NCBI GenBank assembly: GCA_900546895.1 | Contig: UREO01000041.1 | Span: 1-14,175 of the forward strand | Direction of reading: 5' to 3' | From: an uncultured Oscillospiraceae bacterium | GTDB taxonomy: Bacteria; Bacillota; Clostridia; Oscillospirales; Acutalibacteraceae | DNA length: 14,175 nt | In this document: positions 1-4,818 of the stretch, one piece after another | Layout: each line of letters opens with the position of its first letter | Numbering within the stretch: the stretch's first letter is position 1 | Program-made: the position numbers and the translations under genes | The notes under the pieces: model-generated | Seen by the model: only the letters and a program-made list of their open reading frames with translations | The model's database searches: none | Told to the model about the DNA's origin: nothing

Positions 1-54
1 TAAAAAGCGGAAGGGGAATTCTTCGTTTTATGAGGATGTGCGGACAGATATATT

Positions 55-83
55 TTCACCAATCTCTCTATTTTACATATTTT
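55..83 (+). promoter_or_regulatory. candidate sigma-A promoter of the ABC importer operon
   Basis: TTCACC (55-60) is followed after exactly 17 bases by TATTTT (78-83). The stretch is AT-rich and lies about 70 bases upstream of the first importer gene. No riboswitch-like structure (for example a TPP element) was recognised in bases 1-146. This is a consensus-by-eye call; neither hexamer is perfect. Confidence 0.35.
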
Positions 84-144
84 ATACCAAAGGCGAACTA
101 TTTTTACTGCGCACATGTCCCTTGAAAAAATGAACGCAAAGATG

Positions 145-150
145 AGGTGA
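145..150 (+). promoter_or_regulatory. ribosome binding site that favours the TTG start at 156
   Basis: AGGTGA sits 5 bases before TTG 156. The alternative GTG at 147 lies inside this Shine-Dalgarno sequence and has no good one of its own, so the TTG start is preferred. The difference is only three residues. Confidence 0.5.
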
Positions 151-155
151 TACCG

Positions 156-920
156 TTGGACGTACTCCGAGTTCAAAATATAGAAGCGACTTATCAGGCG
201 GAAAATGGAGAAATAACCGCTCTGGACAATATCAGTTTTGTTGTGGAAAAAGGAGAATTTGTCAGCATTGTCGGGCCAAGCGGCTGCGGAAAGTCCACCT
301 TGCTTTCCATTATTGCCGGCCTGTTGAAACCGACCGCCGGCGAAGTGTTTGTAAACGGAGAAAAAATCGTGGGGACTTCTCCCCACATCGGGTATATGCT
401 TCAGCGCGACAATCTGCTGGACTGGCGGACCATTTACAGAAATGTACTGTTCGGCCTGGAGGTAAGGAAGATGCTCTCCCCCGAAAACAGGGAAAGGGCG
501 GTCCAGCTTTTAAAAACCTACGGGCTCTATGAGTTCCGGGATAAATATCCGGCGCAGCTGTCGGGAGGAATGCGGCAAAGAGTGGCGCTGATCCGCACTT
601 TGGCGATTAATCCCGATATTTTATTGCTGGATGAAGCTTTTTCCGCGCTGGATTACCAGACGCGGCTGACTGTAACCGACGACGTCTACCGGATTTTGAA
701 AAAGGAAAAGGTTACGACCGTTATGGTGACGCACGACATTCCCGAAAGCATCAGCATGGGCGATAAAATCATGGTTCTGAGCGCCCGGCCCGCCCGGGTA
801 AGGGAAATTCTTGAAGTCAATTTTGAGGACGAAAACAGAACGCCCCTGAGCTGCAGAAACAACCCGAAATTCAGAGTGTATTTCGATCATATATGGAAAG
901 AGCTGTCAGCCGATGAATAA
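156..920 (+). CDS. ABC transporter ATP-binding protein, NitT/TauT (SsuB/TauB-like) family
   Basis: This is the cytoplasmic ATPase that powers the importer encoded with the next two genes. With the TTG start at 156 it has 254 residues, normal for SsuB/TauB. All ABC motifs are present: Walker A GPSGCGKST (about 40-48), a Q-loop in MLQRDNLLDW, signature LSGGMRQR, Walker B ILLLDEAF followed by the D-loop SALD, and the switch histidine in VTHD. The MLQRDNLLDWRTIYRNV segment is typical of nitrate/sulfonate/bicarbonate-class ATPases. The gene overlaps the permease by 8 bases, so the two are translationally coupled. A GTG at 147 would add three residues. Substrate cannot be read from the ATPase; the family includes sulfonate, taurine, nitrate and thiamine-precursor importers. 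ABC identity is certain, subfamily very likely. Confidence 0.93.
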   Translation: MDVLRVQNIEATYQAENGEITALDNISFVVEKGEFVSIVGPSGCGKSTLLSIIAGLLKPTAGEVFVNGEKIVGTSPHIGYMLQRDNLLDWRTIYRNVLFGLEVRKMLSPENRERAVQLLKTYGLYEFRDKYPAQLSGGMRQRVALIRTLAINPDILLLDEAFSALDYQTRLTVTDDVYRILKKEKVTTVMVTHDIPESISMGDKIMVLSARPARVREILEVNFEDENRTPLSCRNNPKFRVYFDHIWKELSADE

Positions 921-1719
921 ACCCATCCTTTCTCAAGAGCGTACAAAATACCTGAAGAAAAAGAAACGCAGACAGCGGATGATCCGCTTCTGTCAGATCG
1001 CCGTTCTGGTCATTTTTATTGCCCAATGGGAAATCACCGCAAGGCTGGGCTGGATCGACAGCTTTATTCTGAGCCAGCCGTCCCGCATCTGGCAGACCTT
1101 TTTAAACATGGCGCAGAACGATCTGTTTATGCATATGGGCGTAACGGTTTATGAAACGCTGGTCGGGTTTCTGCTGGGGGTCGTTTTCGGCACCCTTTTG
1201 GCGATTGCTCTGTGGTGGAGCAGTTTCGCGTCCAAGGTGAGCGAACCGTATCTGGTGGTTTTGAACAGCCTGCCGAAAATCGCGCTCGGCCCGGTGATCA
1301 TTGTAATTGCCGGCGCAGGGACGAGGGCCATTATTTTTATGGCGCTGGCCATTTCGCTGATTGTCACCGTGCTGGAAATGCTCAACGGATTCCGCCATAC
1401 CGATAACGAATATATCCGGATGGCCGCAACCTTTGGCGCGAACAAAAAGCAGATTTTTACGAAAGTGGTCTTTCCCTACAATATTTCCACATTATTTAAT
1501 TCTTTAAAAATTAATATCGGCCTTTCCCTGGTGGGCGTTATTGCCGGTGAATTCCTGGTGTCAAAGGCCGGGCTGGGCTATTTGATCGTCTACGGCGGCC
1601 AGGTTTTCAAGCTGGACCTTGTGATGGCCAGCGTGATTATTCTCTCCGTTGTTGCGGCCGTGATGTATGAGGCGGTGGCGCTTCTGGAAAAGCTGGTCCT
1701 GAACTGGTACGGCCATTAA
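913..1719 (+). CDS. ABC transporter permease, NitT/TauT (SsuC/TauC-like) family
   Basis: This is the inner-membrane channel subunit of the importer, 268 residues, starting with ATG inside the end of the ATPase gene. A basic N-terminus (KYLKKKKRRQRM) precedes the first membrane segment (about 25-40). Further hydrophobic segments follow to give about six in total, in the usual BPD_transp_1 layout. The EAA loop that contacts the ATPase is visible at about 175-192 as AATFGANKKQIFTKVVFP. Length and layout match SsuC/TauC. No premature stop or frameshift is seen. An 87-base spacer with a perfect palindrome separates it from the binding protein, a common arrangement for raising binding-protein output relative to the membrane parts. 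Confidence 0.92.
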   Translation: MNKPILSQERTKYLKKKKRRQRMIRFCQIAVLVIFIAQWEITARLGWIDSFILSQPSRIWQTFLNMAQNDLFMHMGVTVYETLVGFLLGVVFGTLLAIALWWSSFASKVSEPYLVVLNSLPKIALGPVIIVIAGAGTRAIIFMALAISLIVTVLEMLNGFRHTDNEYIRMAATFGANKKQIFTKVVFPYNISTLFNSLKINIGLSLVGVIAGEFLVSKAGLGYLIVYGGQVFKLDLVMASVIILSVVAAVMYEAVALLEKLVLNWYGH

Positions 1720-1763
1720 ACGAATACCGTAATCTGATATCAAGCAGATTATTCGATAGGAAA

Positions 1764-1777
1764 GGGGAAATTTCCCC
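1764..1777. repeat. perfect 14-bp palindrome between permease and binding-protein genes
   Basis: GGGGAAATTTCCCC reads the same on both strands. In RNA it could form a five-pair G/C-rich stem (GGGGA/TCCCC) with an AATT loop. It stands 29 bases before the binding-protein ATG in the only sizeable gap inside the importer operon. It may act as an mRNA processing or stabilising element, or as an operator. There is no U-tract, so it is not a simple terminator. Confidence 0.45.
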
Positions 1778-1806
1778 GAATACAGTTTACGAAAGGGGTA
1801 AAGAGT

Positions 1807-2826
1807 ATGAAGAAGGTGTTGAAATGGTCCGCCGTCGCACTCTGCCTTGCGGTCATGCTGGCAGCGGTCGCGGGATGCGGAAAGGCCGCGACGAAAAATA
1901 AGGAGAAGGTAAAAGTAAGGGTATGCGAAGTGACTCATTCCGTTTTCTACGCGCCGCAGTACGCGGCAATCAACCTCGGCTTTTTCGCGGATGAAGGAAT
2001 CGACCTTGAACTGGCCACTGCGGAGGGAACCGACAAGGTAATGTCGACGGTCCTGTCCAACAACGCCGACATCGGTCTGGCCGGGCCGGAGGCCGCCATC
2101 TATGTTTACAACGAAGGAAAGGCGGACAGCGCGGAGATTTTTGCGCTGGTAACGCAGCGCGACGGTTCTTTCCTGCTCGGACGCGAGCCGGACCCGAATT
2201 TTACCTGGGATAAGATCCGGGGCAAGGTGGTGCTTCCCGGCAGAAAGGGCGGCGTGCCATACATGACTCTGCAGTATGTCATCCGCAAAAACGGGCTGGA
2301 CCCGCAGAAGGACACCAAGCTGGACGACAGCATCCAGTATGCGCTGATGGGGCCGGCGTTTACCAACGGCACAGGGGACTATGTGACGATGTTTGAACCG
2401 GCGGCTTCCCAGATTGTAGCGCAGGGAAAGGGATATATCGTCGCTTCCATCGGCAAGGAGAGCGGAGAGATCCCCTACACGGGCTATTGTGCCAAGAAGA
2501 GCTATATCGAAAAGAATTCGGACCTGATCGCCCGTTTTACAAGGGCGGTCTACAGGGGACAGAAATGGGTCTACTCGCACACTCCGGAGGAAATCGCAAA
2601 GGCAATCGCGCCCTCCTTCCCGGATTCGGACGTCAAGCTGCTGACCACGGTCGCAAAAAACTATAAGGAGATCGAGGCTTGGAGCCCCAATCCGATTTTA
2701 AAGCCGGAAGAGTTTTCCCTTCTTCAGGAGGTTATGACCCAGGCCGGCGAACTGAAGCAAACGGTTCCGTACGACAAGCTGATCAACACCTCTTTTGCCG
2801 AGCGGGCGATCAAAGACGTAAAATAA
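1807..2826 (+). CDS. ABC transporter substrate-binding lipoprotein, SsuA/THI5 (NMT1)-like
   Basis: This is the extracellular substrate receptor for the importer. It has 339 residues and starts at ATG 1807 behind a GGGG-containing Shine-Dalgarno. A lipoprotein signal peptide is clear: KK near the start, a hydrophobic stretch, then the lipobox AAVAGC with the lipidated Cys at 24. The mature part begins as NMT1/SsuA proteins do (VCEVTHSVFYAPQYAAINLG, then FFADEGIDLEL), followed by the NNADIGLAGPEAA segment that lines the cleft in this fold. Family members bind aliphatic sulfonates, taurine, nitrate, thiamine precursors or aromatic acids, so the ligand is unknown. The gene is followed directly by a strong terminator. 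Proximity to the diol-dehydratase locus raises the possibility of a sulfonated diol, but the terminator shows the importer is a separate transcription unit. Confidence 0.9.
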   Translation: MKKVLKWSAVALCLAVMLAAVAGCGKAATKNKEKVKVRVCEVTHSVFYAPQYAAINLGFFADEGIDLELATAEGTDKVMSTVLSNNADIGLAGPEAAIYVYNEGKADSAEIFALVTQRDGSFLLGREPDPNFTWDKIRGKVVLPGRKGGVPYMTLQYVIRKNGLDPQKDTKLDDSIQYALMGPAFTNGTGDYVTMFEPAASQIVAQGKGYIVASIGKESGEIPYTGYCAKKSYIEKNSDLIARFTRAVYRGQKWVYSHTPEEIAKAIAPSFPDSDVKLLTTVAKNYKEIEAWSPNPILKPEEFSLLQEVMTQAGELKQTVPYDKLINTSFAERAIKDVK

Positions 2827-2841
2827 ACAAAATCTCCCGCG

Positions 2842-2881
2842 GGGCCGTTTCGGTGCAATGCTGAAACGGCCCTGTCTTTTT
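2842..2881 (+). terminator. intrinsic terminator of the ABC importer operon
   Basis: GGGCCGTTTC (2842-2851) and GAAACGGCCC (2863-2872) form a perfect 10-bp stem with an 11-base loop, followed by TGTCTTTTT. It begins 16 bases after the binding-protein stop, so the importer and the microcompartment genes are very probably transcribed separately. Confidence 0.88.
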
Positions 2882-3006
2882 GCGGCGAAAGGCATTTTTG
2901 TCTCTTTCCGGCCGCACTGATTTGCTGCTTTTGCAAAACAACAGGAAAGCTTTCGGAAACAGAATCCGGAACCTTTTAAATTTACTGGGAATTGGTTTGT
3001 TTTGTG

Positions 3007-3047
3007 TTATGGATACATTTTGCTCCATGATAGTATATATTTATAGA
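3007..3047 (+). promoter_or_regulatory. candidate promoter and dyad upstream of the eutS-like gene
   Basis: TTGCTC (3020-3025) and TATAGA (3042-3047) are spaced by 16 bases and could be -35 and -10 boxes. A dyad, ATGGA (3009-3013) with TCCAT (3024-3028), overlaps the putative -35. The 9-mer TTATGGATA (3007-3015) recurs at 4643-4651 in front of the glycyl radical enzyme gene. The rest of 2882-3080 is AT-rich and shows no gene. Boxes were judged by eye. Confidence 0.35.
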
Positions 3048-3080
3048 ATTTCCATTTTCGTTTGAAAAGAAGGACTTTGT

Positions 3081-3461
3081 GTGAAACTGGTTGATTTGGA
3101 GCAATCCAACGGCAAGCTGATGCGGATCGTGCAGGAAATTGTGCCGGGCAAGCAGATTACCATGGCGCATGTGATTGCGAGCCCCAATATGGTGATCTAT
3201 CAAAAACTGGGACTGGACCCCAGAATCGACTACGCCAAGGCGGCAATCGGCATTCTGACCATGTCTCCCAGCGAAACCTCTATTATCGCCGCGGACATCG
3301 CCTTGAAAAAATCCGGCATCGATATCGGTTTTATAGACCGGTTCAGCGGCACGCTGATTATTACCGGGAAAATATCGGACGTGACCACCGCGCTGGAGGC
3401 CGTTCTGGATTATGCGGAAAATGTCATGGGCTTTACCGTGTGCGACCTGACGAAAGCGTAG
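3081..3461 (+). CDS. eutS: BMC-H shell protein, EutS/PduU-like (circularly permuted)
   Basis: This is a hexamer-forming shell protein of a bacterial microcompartment. The GTG start at 3081 is set by AGAAGGA 7 bases upstream, giving 126 residues. Hallmarks of the permuted EutS/PduU branch are present: QEIVPGKQITMAHVIASP at the start of the domain, GILTMSPSETSIIAADIALK, then the very characteristic IGFIDRFSGTLIITG, ending in VMGFTVCDLTK. In EutS/PduU the N-terminal residues form a small beta-barrel that plugs the central pore. Here about 18 residues precede QEIVPGK, slightly more than in the enteric proteins as I recall them. It opens the shell operon and is followed after 8 bases by the EutP-like GTPase, the usual EutS-EutP pairing. 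Confidence 0.93.
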   Translation: MKLVDLEQSNGKLMRIVQEIVPGKQITMAHVIASPNMVIYQKLGLDPRIDYAKAAIGILTMSPSETSIIAADIALKKSGIDIGFIDRFSGTLIITGKISDVTTALEAVLDYAENVMGFTVCDLTKA

Positions 3462-3469
3462 GCGCAAAG

Positions 3470-3949
3470 GTGAAAAAAATCATGCTGGTGGGCAGGACCG
3501 GCTGCGGAAAGACAAGCCTGACGCAGGCGCTCAGGGGAGAAAAAATACGGTACCATAAAACGCAGTATGTCAACCGTTACGACGTTATCATCGACACGCC
3601 CGGCGAGTACGCGGAGAACAGGGAGCTGGCGCGGGCGCTGATTATTTATTCCTATGAGGCGGACGTGGTGGGCATGCTGCTGAACGCCAGGGAGAATTAT
3701 TCGCTGTACAGTCCCAACATCGTGGCGGGGGCGACCAGAGAGGTGGTCGGGATCGTCACGCAGATCGACACCGAGGGCGCGAGGCCCGATCTGGCGGAAA
3801 GCTGGCTGAGGCTAGCGGGATGCAAAACGGTTTTTCACGTCAGCTCCGTAACGGGGGAAGGAATTCCGGACATTTTAAACCATCTGAGGGAACCCGGCGA
3901 CGTTCTGCCGTGGGAAGAAGGTCTTAATTTTGCAGGAAATCAGTCTTGA
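3470..3949 (+). CDS. eutP: EutP/PduV-like small GTPase
   Basis: This is a Ras-like P-loop GTPase of the EutP/PduV family found in microcompartment loci. PduV has been linked to microcompartment positioning and EutP reported as an acetate kinase; which role applies here is unknown. The GTG at 3470 is chosen because it puts the P-loop at residues 8-15 (GRTGCGKT), as in EutP; a longer reading from 3440 would overlap the eutS-like gene. With this start it has 159 residues. The G3 motif is DTPGEY (42-47), identical to EutP. The G4 position reads TQID (97-100) rather than NKxD, matching the family's relaxed base recognition. SSVTGEGI near the C-terminus resembles a G5 (SA) region. The Shine-Dalgarno for the GTG is weak, so coupling to the upstream stop is likely. 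Confidence 0.88.
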   Translation: MKKIMLVGRTGCGKTSLTQALRGEKIRYHKTQYVNRYDVIIDTPGEYAENRELARALIIYSYEADVVGMLLNARENYSLYSPNIVAGATREVVGIVTQIDTEGARPDLAESWLRLAGCKTVFHVSSVTGEGIPDILNHLREPGDVLPWEEGLNFAGNQS

Positions 3950-3978
3950 TTTTACCTGTCGGCCGAGAGGAGAGAAAT

Positions 3979-4581
3979 ATGGACAAAATTCAGAAAAAAA
4001 TACTGATTCTGGCGGGGGATTTTACAGAGGACTACGAGGTGATGGTTCCTTTTCAGACCCTTGGCGTGTTCGGGCTTCAAGCGGAGGTGGCGTGCCCGGG
4101 CAAAAAGGCCGGGGAATTCATTAAAACGGCCATCCATGATTTTGAGGGCGACCAGACCTATACGGAAAAGCCGGGGCATCGGTTCGTGCTTAACGCCACC
4201 TTTGCCGAGCTGCAGGTCGAGCAATACGCGGGGCTCTATTTGACGGGAGGGCGCTCTCCGGAGTATCTGCGGCTGAACGACGAGGTGCTGGACATTGTGC
4301 GGTATTTTATGAAGCTAAGCAGGCCGGTGGCCGCCATCTGCCACGGGGTCCAGCTTCTGACCGCGGCGGACGTGGTGCGGGGCAGAAGGCTTACGGCGTA
4401 CCCGGCGGTCCGGCCGGAAGTGGAAATGGCGGGGGGGATTTATATCGAAAAGCAGGCGGACGAGTCGGTTGCGGACGCCAACCTGGTGACCTCACCCGCG
4501 TGGCCCGGCAATACGGCTATTTTGAAGGATTTTGTCGATCTGCTTGGAATTTCGTTTTCCTGCTCCATATCACATTATTGA
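3979..4581 (+). CDS. DJ-1/PfpI family protein within the microcompartment operon
   Basis: This is a 200-residue class I glutamine-amidotransferase-like protein. The start is ATG 3979 with GAGGAG 6 bases upstream; an in-frame TTG at 3946 would overlap eutP and lacks such a site. The nucleophile elbow is AAICHG with Cys121-His122, and an acidic residue near the N-terminus (GDFTEDYE, Glu17 or Glu20) matches the Glu that activates the Cys in DJ-1/PfpI. YLTGGRSPEYLR and SPAWPGN are also typical. Family members are proteases, chaperones, glyoxalases or deglycases. Because the pathway should make reactive aldehydes, detoxification or repair is a reasonable inference. It follows eutP after 29 bases, so it is probably in the same transcript. 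An orphan AAAGGAG lies right after the stop with no gene behind it. Confidence 0.88.
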   Translation: MDKIQKKILILAGDFTEDYEVMVPFQTLGVFGLQAEVACPGKKAGEFIKTAIHDFEGDQTYTEKPGHRFVLNATFAELQVEQYAGLYLTGGRSPEYLRLNDEVLDIVRYFMKLSRPVAAICHGVQLLTAADVVRGRRLTAYPAVRPEVEMAGGIYIEKQADESVADANLVTSPAWPGNTAILKDFVDLLGISFSCSISHY

Positions 4582-4640
4582 AAGGAGAAAGATTTTTCTG
4601 AAAAGCGATAAAGGCTTTGCAGACGATAAAATCCCGAAAT

Positions 4641-4661
4641 TTTTATGGATATTTCATAAAA
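4641..4661. repeat. inverted repeat upstream of the glycyl radical enzyme gene
   Basis: TTTTATG (4641-4647) and CATAAAA (4655-4661) are exact inverted copies separated by 7 bases, an operator-like spacing. The left arm overlaps TTATGGATA, also found at 3007-3015 before the eutS-like gene. It lies about 60 bases upstream of the candidate -35. Being AT-rich, it could arise by chance. Confidence 0.35.
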
Positions 4662-4720
4662 TGTACTTATTTTAGAAAATATTTTGGTTTTAATTTTACG
4701 CTGTTTGAGTCTGAATAGTG

Positions 4721-4751
4721 TTGCGCGGTCAAGCAGAGGCGGGTATATAAT
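4721..4751 (+). promoter_or_regulatory. candidate promoter of the glycyl radical enzyme gene cluster
   Basis: TTGCGC (4721-4726) lies 17 bases before TATATA (4744-4749) and 19 before a perfect TATAAT (4746-4751). The resulting leader is about 60 bases and ends in a T8 tract (4796-4803) immediately before AAGGAGG. A weak bulged stem, ATC-GAC (4762-4768) with GTCGAT (4787-4792), precedes the T-tract, so leader attenuation is conceivable but poorly supported. The gap 4582-4818 shows no gene. Confidence 0.5.
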
Positions 4752-4803
4752 GAAATAAGAAATCGGACTTCGGTGTTTAAAAACTCGTCGATCAATTTTT
4801 TTT

Positions 4804-4810
4804 AAGGAGG
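4804..4810 (+). promoter_or_regulatory. consensus ribosome binding site of the glycyl radical enzyme
   Basis: AAGGAGG stands 8 bases before GTG 4819. It fixes the start and predicts strong translation, as expected for a main cargo enzyme. Confidence 0.8.
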
Positions 4811-4818
4811 TATTTAAA

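Noticed and set aside
1..146. TPP or other riboswitch before the importer
   Set aside because: The importer family includes thiamine-precursor systems, but no conserved TPP motif or multi-stem structure was found in the available bases.
1561..2580. 339-codon open frame on the - strand
   Set aside because: It is antisense to the permease end and the binding protein, both clear genes. Its translation has no recognisable features.
4599..4612. Possible catabolite-repression (cre) site TGAAAAGCGATAAA
   Set aside because: The spacing between TG and CG is one base too long and the right half does not match.
4762..4803. Leader terminator/antiterminator before the dehydratase (stem plus T8)
   Set aside because: The stem is only six pairs with a bulge and an 18-base loop, too weak to call. 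No ANTAR-type double hairpin was recognisable.
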